A stretch of 64,000 nucleotides of DNA from Piscicola geometra (Eukaryota; Annelida; Clitellata; Hirudinida; Piscicolidae): positions 697,001 through 761,000 of the forward strand of contig OX030957.1 in assembly GCA_943735955.1 (NCBI GenBank), given 5' to 3'. The notes under the pieces are model-generated. The model saw only the letters and a program-made list of their open reading frames with translations. It was not told where the DNA came from and ran no database searches. Every line of letters starts with the position of its first letter. The first letter of the stretch is position 1. Shown piece by piece: positions 30,141-53,200 of the stretch. Position numbers and translations under genes: made by a program.

Positions 30141-30384
30141 TCTCATAAAGATCGTATAAAGTTACAATTATGAATATTTCTAAGTAATCAGTCAACGTAT
30201 GTGCCAAATGAAGCTACCCTTGGTGATAAACTAATTGATATAACACGTACAAAATATCTTATGTACAAATGATGAGTACAACATGGGTATATAGTGGTAT
30301 ACAAGTATCGTCTAAAAACGTTATACAACATCTCATTAGAACTTCCTAACAGCTAGACCTGATGGACACAAATGATCATAAGTC

Positions 30385-40335
<9,951 letters not shown>

Positions 40336-42210
40336 ATTTACTGAAGGAAGATAAAAATCGAAAAAAGAATATATAAAAATTTGTAAAGATTTTAAAGACT
40401 AAAAACTCAAGAGATCTGCACATTTTGTAAATAAAAACTAAAATTTTGAATAAAAAACAATTTCCAAGTTTAATAAATTAAATTTTTCAAATTAATGACA
40501 TTAAAATCATAAAATTCAAAATAACAATTTCAAAAATTATTAAATTGTATATCATAAAATACTTGCTGAAAACTTGTGGAAAAAATTAAAAAGCGTATTG
40601 ACGGGTGTTCTAAGGCACCTTCGTCGGGTTCTCTGAAAACAACTTATTAGTTCTTCTTGCTAAACAAGCACAACAGTCACAAAAATAAAGGATAACGAGA
40701 TTGAAAAGGAAAAGAACAAAACAAACGCTAAATTTACCAATACGTTCGCACAGTTTTTCGATTAATTAAAAAGATTCTGTTTTAGAGAATTAATGAAAGT
40801 GGCTGGGAGGTCAACAGAGGAAATGAAAAAAATAGTAAAAAAAGAGTATTTGCAGCCAAGCAATAAAAAATGATTTTAACTTAAAAGATAAACACGGAGT
40901 TGCGTTTGTGGATTTCCATACTGGCGAGATTATTATGTTTATGTTGCAGATCAAGCGAGATAGCGTGCGTGTTGAACAAACTTTCGTTGTAATCAGTATA
41001 AATATTAAAAAGATTATTTATGAATTTAAAAACAATTCTAATAAGAAAGCGTATAACAATCGTGGAGAAATAAACCTTGAGGCAGCCTCCAAAACCATTC
41101 TAGACATGCACAGTTTGGCATGTAAGTTCGCATTGAGTTTCCCATGTTTATAACGTTGTTTTTGTGAACTGGGTTGGTATTTCCACTTTAATGATATTCA
41201 AATACCTATAAATAAAGACCTTCTTTGTGAACTGTTTACTTTTTCCAGTTTTTATAGCCGTGTAACCTGAAAACCAGCCTGAATCCGAATTTTTCCATTT
41301 GAGAAGACAGGTATCATAAAATTGTATTTAATGATGCAGTACTCAGTAAGCCAATTAGTGAAATTTTAAGTGGATAAGCGCCCAGGACTTTGTAGTGCAA
41401 AATAAGGATCTAGAAGAATTGTATTGTTGGAATTCTTCACAAAGTATGCATGAATTATTGCCTAGATTTTATTGTCTGTATCAAGGTTTTCAAGAAATTA
41501 ATTTTTTTCTATTTTGCGGGTATTTATTTGAAATGTAAATATTTTATACCAACTTATTTTTCTTGCATGCTTTTTCCCATTAGTTTATTAGAATTAGCTT
41601 AGGTACAGTTTATTTTATTCAGAAAAGTTGTAAGAAACTTTATACTTTTTATCCTTTTTGCTTATGTTATATTAAATAATTGACTGTTGGTTCAATCTTT
41701 TATTTAATATTGTTTATAGTTAAAAAGCTCCACAAAAAATATTCAATTTTGAAAAATCTCGTTTTGTTTTGGAATTCATTCTTCTTTTAGCGAACTTATT
41801 TCGTTACCGTCCGAACTTCATATTTACATTAGTTGGAAGTTTTCACACACAAATCGTGAATCAGACAATATCGAAACGCTTTTTCCAATATTTTTCAAAC
41901 ATCAACTCAATATTTTCCAAAGACCATAAAATAGAAAATAAAGTAAATGAGAAAAACTAACACTAAATATAAAAATAGGAAAGGACTACCAATATATAAA
42001 TTTATGATTTCGGACTCATGCAAGTATGTAGAGCAAATGCATAAAGCATTTACCAAAAATATATACACAATTATGTACGCTTTGAAAACCCGAAAGAGAC
42101 GTCACATCCTCATATACACTTCACATACATAAGCTTTAAAAAACGTATACAAACACATACACACATTCATAAATAAATATTCACACACATAAAAACTTTA
42201 AAAACTCAAA

Positions 42211-42388
<178 letters not shown>

Positions 42389-44474
42389 CGAACGAACAGT
42401 CTTCAATTAACAACCACAAAGCGACTCATAAAGCAAGAAAACTCGGACAATCTTTATCACGAAAGATAATTTAGGCATGAAAGAAGATTTAAAATAAGTT
42501 TTTGAAAAAATATTTCCATAGAAATCTTCTGATAAGAGTTTATAATTTTCAAATCAACAAAAGACAGCACTTAGAAAGCTTTGTGTTTGGACTTGGGAGC
42601 CTCTTGGAGAGGTTTACATGGGGTTTTCAAAAATTCGTCCAAAACCTCATTATATCACTTTTCATAATTTTTTTGAGTGTAAAAATGATAGAGAAGTTGA
42701 CGAACCGGCTGTTTTGATGGTGCTATTGTAAATAATTCTACGCTGAGTTATTGCGGTTCCTTGTTAGGTTAAAATAAATCACTGCTCGCAACGCTGATCA
42801 TGTATTGAGCGAAAAATGAAGTCTTCAAGTACTTTTAATGTGAAGAAATGTGAGATATGCCTCAACACGAGCACCTTTGGAAGATGCTGCTAACTTGAGA
42901 GCAAGAGACCAGGAACAGCAAAATGCTTCTTCCAGAGTGGAAACAAAATACAGAATTTCCACGCGTTTATTTTTTAAATTTGGAAAGACTCGTGAAGCTA
43001 TCAATTAAAGTTAGTTATTTCTTATGATAAATCTTTGGGTCTTTCAAATAATTCAAGTCAGGTTCAAACGAAACTTTAAAAATACGGGTTTCTTGTTTTT
43101 ACTATTTTTTCCGTCACTTTTCTTTAAAAATAAGAAAAATAATTTTTCATCTATTATAAATTTTAAATATACTTACATTAAACTCATTTATTTTATCGTC
43201 AATACAATAGTTCAACAGATTTTCATATAGATGAAACTATACAAAAAGGTACTCAAATGAGAATACTCATATGGTGATTCTCTTTAAAGTTGTTAAATCA
43301 AGCTAATTTAATTTCTCATTTAAAAATCAAAATGCATCTTTTTGAAATGGCCATTTGTAACGACAGAGTTGTTTAGAGATGATATTGTTTGAGTGCCTTT
43401 GGCGTTATCAAGAGATGAGATTGAATACTTCGTAAGACATTTGTGTGGTCATTGAAAAGCTTTCATGAACATAATCAACTTGAATAAACTCAGGATTGAA
43501 ATTTGAATGCATAAATAGTTATTGCATAAAAAAATAAAAAATAGAAACTGTGTTCTGAGATTATATATTAATTATTCCTTGATCCTAAAGCAAATATCTT
43601 TCCAATTTAAATGTTTTATAATAATCACGTAAAAGCTTTATTGGAAAAATATCGGATTTATCGCTACTTGTGCATGACTTTTTCATGTTTTGATGCATGC
43701 CAGAATAAAGCTGTGCGTATCTATTAAGCCTCTTCATCCCTTCATTTCGCGATGCACTTTCCATGGTATATGCACACCATCAGCACTTCATTTGAAGATG
43801 TAATCTTCCCAAATAAAATTATAAAATCTAAAAACTTAAATTATAAGTTATATATAAAAATTTTTGAATAATCAAAATAAGATTTTAAATGTAATAATTG
43901 AATAATTGTTGAGATAAAAGATTCCTAACTTTGAAAAATAAATCTCAAAACTTTTCAATTAAATTTTTAAGAACAAATGAAAATAATAATTTGAAATTAC
44001 AGAATTTAGTTTTATTTTTTGAGTTTTAGTTTTAAAATAAAAGACTTATGGTTCGTTCTAATTCTGTTTTTCATTTTGAAAACTAATTGAAAGCTTTCGA
44101 AAACAAATCATTAAAAACATAAAATCAGAGAAATGTGACAATTAACAAAACAAAAACTAGGTTTATTTATAAATGATACTGAAAAAGCAATTAGAAAAAC
44201 AAATATTTCTCAAAAAGGGTAAACAGGCGACCAAATGTAAAAGCAAGAACAGGAAATGGTTATTAATCTATTTCTTTTAAATTCTATATATTTTTTATTA
44301 TTAAAAATTCACTTTTTTTTCGCTTTTTGCTAGTGCATATAGAATTTTCATATTTGACTCTTTGAAAAAAAATTAATCAAAAAAGTATTTAAAACTATTT
44401 ATATAAAAAATGTAATATTCATTTTTATAGTTATAGTTAAATCACGTATTCTTCAAATTGGCACTTACTCTTTT

Positions 44475-44511
44475 CATCACCATCACCATTCTCATCATCA
44501 TCATCATTACT

Positions 44512-44586
<75 letters not shown>

Positions 44587-44600
44587 TCCATCATCATCAC
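44475..44600. repeat. (ATC)n microsatellite
   Basis: About 40 ATC units; the central part (about 44512-44585) is pure. Confidence 0.95.
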
Positions 44601-44803
44601 CTACTATAGTTGTTGCATGAGCAGGAAGACATGGCGATTGCTTGTAACTTTTACACCTCGAAAGTCCTCATCGCTGTTGTAGCCATTGTTGATGCATTGG
44701 GTAAAAGTTTTGCTGAATTAAAAAACTACTTTCGAAAATGATGAACGGATGTTTTTGTTTTTTAGATTTCTTGCAGTTTGTTTTTTTTATTTTTCCAACG
44801 ACA

Positions 44804-44869
44804 ATGTTATTCTTTCATCTTTTTTTATATACATATTAATGTTGGAGCACCATTATTGGTGTATGGAAA
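44804..44869 (+). repeat. 66-bp perfect direct repeat, left copy
   Basis: Starts ATGTTATTCTTTCATC and ends GGTGTATGGAAA. It is identical over all 66 bases to 45290-45355, 486 bp away in the same orientation. Confidence 0.95.
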
Positions 44870-45289
44870 TCATTTTGAACTTTTTTCGTCTTTATCTTTA
44901 GATATTATTTCTTCAACAAATAATTCTATACAGCAAAAGTAACCTTCAAAATATCAACATCAATAAATAACACACTGGTAGCCATTTTAATGATTTTTTC
45001 ATTTTTATTCTATCTTATTTTTTTACTATTAAAAACTGTTCTTCAAAACAACTAAGTAAGCTCAATCTTTAGCTTCTTTTTTAAATTTATGATTTCATTA
45101 AAAACCCAAAAAATCTTTTGATTAAACTAAAATCATGAAAGTGAAGTCCGATAGTTCTTAAGCTGCCGAGCGAGCGGGAAGAGGCCATAAAAGGAAGGAC
45201 ATCCGAGCAGTCTCCCGTCCCATATACCTTCCCAACGCACGTCTTTCTATACGCGGTTTGCATTTCCAATTCTCGAGCATATTACCTCC

Positions 45290-45355
45290 ATGTTATTCTT
45301 TCATCTTTTTTTATATACATATTAATGTTGGAGCACCATTATTGGTGTATGGAAA
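45290..45355 (+). repeat. 66-bp perfect direct repeat, right copy
   Basis: Identical to 44804-44869. Flanking sequences on both sides differ, so the unit is exactly bounded. The 420 bp between includes a GC-richer stretch at 45160-45260. Confidence 0.95.
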
Positions 45356-47069
45356 CTGTTTGTTTGTGCATACAAACAGTGTTCCGTAATATACAGATGT
45401 ATGTATGTTTTTTTACGATTCAGATGTTTTAAAATAGTGCGATATTTTTGTGTGCTTAAAGATTTTTGTATAAGTGCGTGTATCTGAGTAATTTTTTGTG
45501 CTATAGACGTCTATATGTATACAGCAGAATGATTTTTTACCATTTTTATCACACCTGCTTGTGATAATGATATTTTGTTTATCTTTGCAAACATAGCAAA
45601 TTGGATAAAAAAAGGAATTTGCTTTTCCATAACTTTATTCATGGTATAACTACGATTATTTGTATTCTTATGTATTGTTTATCACCCTTCTTGTTTTTGT
45701 CTTGGAATTATACCTTCTACATACCACATCTTATCAGAGATATATCGGCATTTGTTATTGAATGCCTGGTTGAATGAATGAATTTATAAATTAATGAGTG
45801 AATTTTTAATAAAGAATACTTTTGAATTAAGTGTTAAAGCAAGTAATGAAAAACGATTAATAAAATAAAGCCAGGAAACAAAAATGCAATGCAACGACTA
45901 AGGTGAATTGCACATTGTACAATGGCCATCGGGTGAGAGCAGTTTGGGAAAGGAGAGTCGATTACACGGAAAGTTAACATTTTCTCACAAATATTAGTTT
46001 AAAAAAACCAAACTATTACGAGTTTAAATGCTTGTTTGAAACTATCTTCAAAACAGGATATATTAATATTATGAATTATAGTTGTTGTAAATCTTTTTTT
46101 TTCCATTAAAAAAATTTAATTGATTCAAAAATAACTTAATTAATTATTTTTCTATAATTTAGTTATATTTAAATAATAAAATCAAATTCAGTGAGTTCCA
46201 AGAAAATTCGAAGCTAAGAATATTAAAACTCGATTTGAAAATCCTGTAATATTTTGCGTCGTTTGAAAGTAACAGATTGCACGTAATAACACCCAACAAC
46301 CAAAATATGAAAGCAATCACAAAAGGAAAGTGACGAACGAAAAGACACGATAATGAAAAGCGTGAGCATTTTAAGCCTACTTCTCTTATACAACATATTC
46401 ATCAAAGCAATCATGCTCTGAAAGCCATCGTCGCGTGTGTCCTTGTGAGCGCTATTGTGCTCTCAAGTGAGTTTCTTGAATTATACTCTTTTTTTTAAAT
46501 AAATAATATTCGATAAAAGAAAATAATTCGTAAAAACTATATATATAAATATTTTGGTAAACAAACAAATTCAACTCAGGGTCTCTTAGAAGGGCACAAA
46601 AAAACATAAGGAACCATTGAACAAAACTTTCCATCGCCTCAAACCATTGACTTTTCTGGGGGCATCTTCAATTACACCATTGTATCGCAAGACTTTGACT
46701 TCTCAAGGAGCAGTTTTGTCGACTTGTTCGACGGATCAACCAAACTCTTTAAAAAATTTAAGTTTTTAAAATTAAAACTTTTTTTCATAAATTTTTATAT
46801 TTGATACTTTACGCTTCGTCTATTCTTTATAAAACCTAAAAACCTTAATTCCTTTAGGATTTAAAAAAATAGTTTCTTTGTTGTTTGAATTACGAGAGAT
46901 TCTGTCTCAATAAAGCAGCTAAAGCTCGAACATCACGCTTTTTATTTGCTTTTCTGTTTATTTATTTAAAGTAATAGTAAAGATTTTATACAAAAAAAGA
47001 TTCGATGATTGAAACCTGAGATCACTACACATATTTTTATTGAATACTTTTATTTAATCATTGACAAAA

Positions 47070-47440
47070 TCAATCAATCACTAATAATTTATATAGCGCC
47101 CTTTACTAAGCGAACAAAAGCGCTCAGCCATCACGTCCCAAACAAGTACGTCTTCAGGCCTCGACGGAAAGTTATGAGTGACTTAGTTGAAGTTAAAGAA
47201 GAAGGTAAAGAATTCCATAAAAGAGGACCACAGTAAGAAAAAGAACGTTTAGCAAAAGAGTGTTTAACTGGAACACGAAAAGAACGATTAAAGGTGGATG
47301 ATCTTAGACCAGATTTAGGGGGTTGTTTAATTAGATTTTTAAGGTAAATTGGAGCATTACAGTTATGAATTTTAAACATATTTAAATATATTTTAAAAAT
47401 AGAAGATAGAAATAAGTTAAATATCCTTATATATTTCATT
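47070..47440 (-). mobile_element. CR1/Jockey-type LINE, 3' terminal fragment
   Basis: On the minus strand this is the C-terminus of the LINE ORF: YLKNLIKQPPKSGLRSSTF, RVPVKHSFAKRSFSYCGP and LLWNSLPSSL...FRRGLKTYLFGT. The 3' UTR with AGCGCTTTTGTTCGCTTAGT and an (ATTG)n tail at 47070 follows. It is better preserved than the relative at 4327-5360. Upstream parts are absent (5' truncation). Confidence 0.88.
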
Positions 47441-50123
47441 TAGATACTAGACCATTTAATACTTTGAATTTTGGTGTGAACCTTCAAAGTCAAACCATCT
47501 CTAATTAGACATTGAGCGAAGCTGCAGGCTTTCTAAATGAAGACTTCTACCTGCAGTGTGCTTCAGAGAAATCAAGAATCTTCTAATTAAAAAATTATGA
47601 AACCTTATTTCCGGGAAATTTAAATTACTTCAAATTTAAACACTTTTATAGCCTGAGGCTTGATTCAACCTGAGAATTTTAACTAAAAACCTAGTTTAAT
47701 GAAAATGGTTTTAACAAACCAATGAGTCAAATGAATGATGTCTATTGTTTCATGCTTGAAGGGTATGAACCTTCATTTATTTAGAAACTGGAATTAATTT
47801 TTGCTAGTGTTACAAAACTATTATTCCCTAAAGTTTACAAACTTATTTTTTAGACACTGGCTACGGGTCCAACATTAAAATAAATTAAAGTGAACGAAAA
47901 TAGAATAATTGAATTGGTCTTTTAGTTATATTTTAATCACTTACATTTTTTATATTTCATGTTTTATTAATTCTATTTTGTATTATATTTCATTCATTTA
48001 ACTTTTATTTAATAAATGACGGTACATCAAAAATAATCTATCATCTTGATCAATATAAACCCTAACCCTATTTTTCAATGAAGTCTTTTTAATTTTAAGT
48101 TTTTTAGATTAAGCTGGAATAGATTTGTGTTTTAAATTAAGTAAAAGTATAATATAAATTATAAGTTCAGTATATTTAATAACATCAAAAACTTAATGAG
48201 TTAATTAGTTAATAAGATACACGTAAGTGTGGTTTATTAGAAAGTATCTAGGCAGCTTGGAACGATACTGAAGCATCTACAAAGAGAACAAAACAACATC
48301 GCATCAATGATTTACCATTAGAATCAAACAATCGCTAGGGATTGTACTAACTTGTTATAATATACAAAATCGAGATACAAAAATAATTAGGGCGATCATA
48401 ATTAGAACAATTTAAATTATTATAATAATTATGAAAATGCATTTTAATCTTGAAATAAAAATAATATTCTGTAAAAATGTGTGTCCTTCAAGATAAGAAA
48501 AATAATTGAAAATGAAACAAAAGGTAATAAAGCGAACGTTAACAAGATTATGTTTCGACTTAGTCCAATTACAATCACTAAAAGAACCTGCCATCATTAA
48601 AGAAAAGTTCACAAAGCATTGATTTTAGATGTTCTTTAAAATTTTAATATTTAAAATTTTAATATAAAATTTTAATATAAAAATATCATTTTCTAAAAAT
48701 TTTATTAAATGTGATTAGCGTATTAATAGTTTCAATTTTATTTTTTAAAATTATAATTTTTACTCTTTTTGAACTGAATCATTTGATACAATATTCATTT
48801 TAAATGTCTAATAGGCGTATAGAACATAAATTTGTGAATCGATAAAAACACCAGCTTATTGATTACATTTGCAGCGCTATATTACAAGTAAACCTCAAAG
48901 TCAAGTACACACTAACTAAAGAATTTATGCAAAATTATGTCAACTAATTTTTTATTTGTCATCATTTTTATCGCATTCATATAGCGCCTTATTTTGATGC
49001 TCAAATAAGTTCTCAGATCAGCGACCCTGTGTTTGAAAGGTCGGTTTTATAAAAAGACTATGAATATGTACAGAGGCTAAAGTGAAGACGACTTGCACTT
49101 CGGAACCCGCAAATTAAACGCTTTAAACTACAAACGGAGCTATTTATCCTCTGTTGTGCTTGTGGTTGTTGTTGTATTGATGCCGTATTAACACTTAATT
49201 GTTAACTATTTGAATAATAATAAGAAAGTTTGTGAAATAATATAAGCATAAATTAATAAAGATACAAGTACTTATTCCTTTTTTATAAAGTCCTATTTTG
49301 TAGGTCCATCAGTTTGAAAAGCTCCAGAAATAATATACAAAATTAAATCATGAAATATCAGGACTTATTGTGTAAGGTGGATTGAAATAGTCTCAAGCAA
49401 TACCTAAAACATTACCTCTGATATATAACGATCCAAATATTATGTTTTGATTTTTCTATAGCTACTGGACTGATGATGATGATGCACTAAAAATCGCATT
49501 GTTATAATGCACATTCATTTGTTCCGTTATTTATCAAAATGTTTAGAACGAATAAGTATTTAAATTAAATAGATGACAAGTAATAGATAATATTTTGCTT
49601 TAGGAATTGGCAGTCCCATAAGTTATAAAGTTGTTCTAGTTGCGATGTGCCTACGTCAAACTCTGTCATCTATCAAACATAATGACTTACTTGGGTTTTT
49701 AATAAAGAAATAATATATAGTTATAATAATAATTAAAATGTTAATTTTAAAGTAGTATTGACCTTTTGAATAAAAAAATTATTTATGAAATAAATAAATC
49801 ATTAAAAAAACTTTTTAGAAATTAAATAAATCAAATACAATTTTCAAATTATTTAAAACCCAGAAAAAAGATTCCAAATTGTATTAGATAAACCGATATA
49901 CTTTTATTATTACACATTACGCTATGAACAAAGTATTTTTAATAGTTTTTCCATAATAAAAAAAACGAAAGCCTGACAAAAATTTCTGAATTTATCACAA
50001 ACATATTAGAAACTCAAGGTGAATTTTAACGAAAAAACAAAAGTGATAACGAAGCCAATTCAGAAGCTTCAGCAAAGACTTCACAAAACAAACATCGCAC
50101 GCATTCTAGCAAACGCTCAAAAC

Positions 50124-50129
50124 TTTATT
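50124..50129 (-). terminator. Candidate polyadenylation signal of the BCOR-like gene
   Basis: Minus-strand AATAAA 131 bases after the stop codon at 50260. Confidence 0.5.
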
Positions 50130-50259
50130 GTGCACAAAATATCAAAAATCAATAGACATTGAACAAAAGTTTAAAATCTATTGGAGACTAAATCGTCATC
50201 TTCACAGCTAAATAACGACGTACATTTATAAAACCGCGATTAAAGCACCACTTTTCTTC

Positions 50260-53200
50260 TCAAAGCCTTCGTTTCATTCCTTTTGCACTCCTTCCTTCAG
50301 CCTCGATTGCCTCCTTCTCACCTCGTCTGCCGCAAGATGCACCAAGACTCTCACCGCTCTTGGCACTACACTCTCGCTTCTTCTTGACGCAAGGAGTTAT
50401 GTTGCTTGGCTTGTTGCAGTCGTCTTTAGAAGAACATCCAGCCACGCTCTTGCTGGCATTACCTTCGTCCTTGCCGTTGTTTGTGCCAACATTTCTGCTC
50501 CTGTTTGTGATGTTCTTCACTAAAGGAACAGTCGACTTGCAGATCTTGGCGAGTTTTGAAAGTCCCTCGATGACGTTGTTGTTGGTGTTGTTGTTGGTGT
50601 TGTTGTTGTTGGTGTTGTTGGTGTTGTGCGACCTGGTGGAAGCCTTGAAGGACTTGGCGAAAGGACCGCCCACGAAGGCTGCCTTCCGCTTCAAGGCTTT
50701 TGGAGGTGCACAAGAAGCGTCAGTGTGGTCTTTGGAATGGTTCGGTGCAATGTTTCCTACGCATGACTTGCTAAGCGAAATATTTTGTAAATTGTTTGAG
50801 GTGGTTTGAGGAGAGGATGTCGACTTAAAAATACTTTGGTGCCCTGCTGAGGGTGTACTTGCTTTGTCAATGGTCTGAGTCGTGTTGGTGGTTGTTTCGC
50901 TTGGTGTTTTGGTTTCTTCGACTATGGAACTTGCTTCTCTTTGAAAAGATTTTTTCGAAAAGACCGGTGTTATTTCTGAATCTTTCGAATCATTTTGCTT
51001 TTTTTCAAAGTTACTCAAACATTCTTGTGTTCTGCAAACCTCAATTTTCATTATCGCTTTTAGTTTTTCATTGATTACAATATACTTGTGATGTGGCGAG
51101 AGAAGGTTGGATGCTGTTGAGGGCTTCGTGAAGTACCTTGCGGATTTCGTGTCCATCTTTGAAATACTATTTTGATTGTTCAACGTGTTTGCGTGGGAAG
51201 GATGACATGGATCTGAAGTGACGGAGACATCCTCGAAAAGCTTTGCAACGCTGCAGATCTGGCTCTGATCCAACAGGAGAAGTTTTGTTGCGTCGGTGCT
51301 CAGCGAGTCGCAAGGAGCAGATGGAATGGTATGAGCTTGAGGGACAGATTTTTCGTGTACTGAGCTCTTGCCTTTGCTGTTGAGGTGTTTGTTTAAAAAC
51401 GCCTTTTGAGTGATCGAGAGAAACTTGCACACATCAGTGAGCATATGACACAAAGTAGATCTGAAAGGTGGGTAGTAGTGAACCTATGAATCCTTTCTAC
51501 CAGTGAATTTTTGTTTGTAATCAAAGTAAAATAATTTGAAACTAATGATAAATACAAAGTCATTGAAAAGTGGAAAAAAATCCATGGAAACGAACGTTGT
51601 TTTCTGTTTCAGTTGAACAGCGAAGACGGGAGGGCAGATGAAGGAGGGGGAAGGAAAGATGTCGAATGTTGTGTTAACTGCATCGCCATCGTCGTCATCG
51701 TCCAAGGGAAGTCCCTGTAAGAAGCCGCTTTCTGCGAAGATTGAGAACATTTTAATGCAAGTTCAAGTCGCCTAATTTTTATAAGAAAAGATTGTTACTC
51801 AAAAATGTCCTACGTGCTATGAATATAATTTAATAATTGAAATTGATCCGCATATGTTATGAAAATGGCTTCTAAAACAAATTCAATCAAAAAGTTTAAT
51901 TTTTTTCCTTTTGCTCATTTCCATACTATTTACGACATTTTATATTGCTTCTTTTATGACATTTTGCCGACAATCTTCTCAGTTTGGTAGGAACTTATAT
52001 ATACGCCTTCTTCTCTAGAGACCATTCGCGTTAGAAGATCTTTTTCATATTTTATAGCTTAGTCGTATCCATACTCGAAATAAGATTTACTTTATACTTT
52101 CTGTACATTCATACGATTATTTTTTGTAGTAATATTTTTAATGTGTTATTTGGATTTTTGCGTATTGTGTAAATAGACGCCCATCACTTTGAAGATATTA
52201 TTTTACAAAATACAAAACTTTTTTTAAAAGTAAAATTAAAAGTTTTAAATTAATTTCTTTTTATAACAATTATTAAATAAGAGATACAATAAAAAATATT
52301 GCTTAAACTAAAAATTGAATTAAAAATTAAAATTGGCAATGAACTTTTTGACGCCTTCGAGTCTCGTTCATGACAAGGAGACGGCAATGTGATAAACTGA
52401 AACGGGTAATTATACCAGAATGTGTTAATCCAACGACCGGAGCTCACAAACAATGCATTGAGAGTCTCTGCCTCGTCTACAAGGTGCAGAATAAACGAAA
52501 ATACGGCAAATACCGATCTTTAGTGGGCAACAACTTGTATGAGTTCCTTTGTATGAGGCACAGCATCCGAAATATTAACTTTTTAATAAGTTCTTGTATT
52601 TATAAAAAAATTAGTTGAAAGTTTCGTTTATCCGTTTTAAGTGATAAAATGCCTTTTCATGAATAAATATATTTTAAAATAATGTTTACATAAGTTTATA
52701 AAAAAGCTTTAAATCATAAACTATTTTATTAAATTTATTTTTATCAATTTTTTATCTAAATAAATCATTCTCACCTTTACCAGCTTCAGGAAATCCCCAC
52801 AAAAACTTCACGTCGGGCTTGCCTTTCAATTCAGCTGCCAGACCTGGGGGAGTATACATGATGCTAACATAGAAAAAAACAAAAAGGCACTTAACAACTA
52901 TCGCCTTCACAGATACATCGACACGGATAAAAAATAACTTGAAAGTTCACAAAAAAACATAATTAAAGTATTTAAAAAAATAAGTAAAAAAGTTTTAAGT
53001 AATAAAGTATTTATTCAATATAAAAATAGAATATATATAAACACACATAAACACACTAATACAAAAAAACATACTCACAAAACGAAGAGCATACGCACGA
53101 CATATATAATGTGTACAACTTACACACTTATACGCCCTAAAAGTGCATACACACGACGATAAAATTGAAATGATAAAATGCCCAGAAAAAATAATTAAAA

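Noticed and set aside
45087..45269. Coding exon in the GC-richer patch between the 66-bp repeats
   Set aside because: No conserved motif, no convincing splice sites, and no frame continuity with a neighbouring gene.
48055..48073. CCCTAACCCTA as telomere-like repeat
   Set aside because: Only about two units in ordinary AT-rich DNA; not evidence of a telomere or interstitial telomeric array.
48975..49010. Third LINE-tail micro-insertion (CATATAGCGCCTTA)
   Set aside because: Only a short resemblance to the LINE 3' end and no (ATTG)n tail; too weak to call.
51484..51750. Separate small minus-strand gene starting MFSIFAESGF
   Set aside because: The frame is the acidic-linker exon of the BCOR-like gene (51731-51596) extended into its flanking introns.
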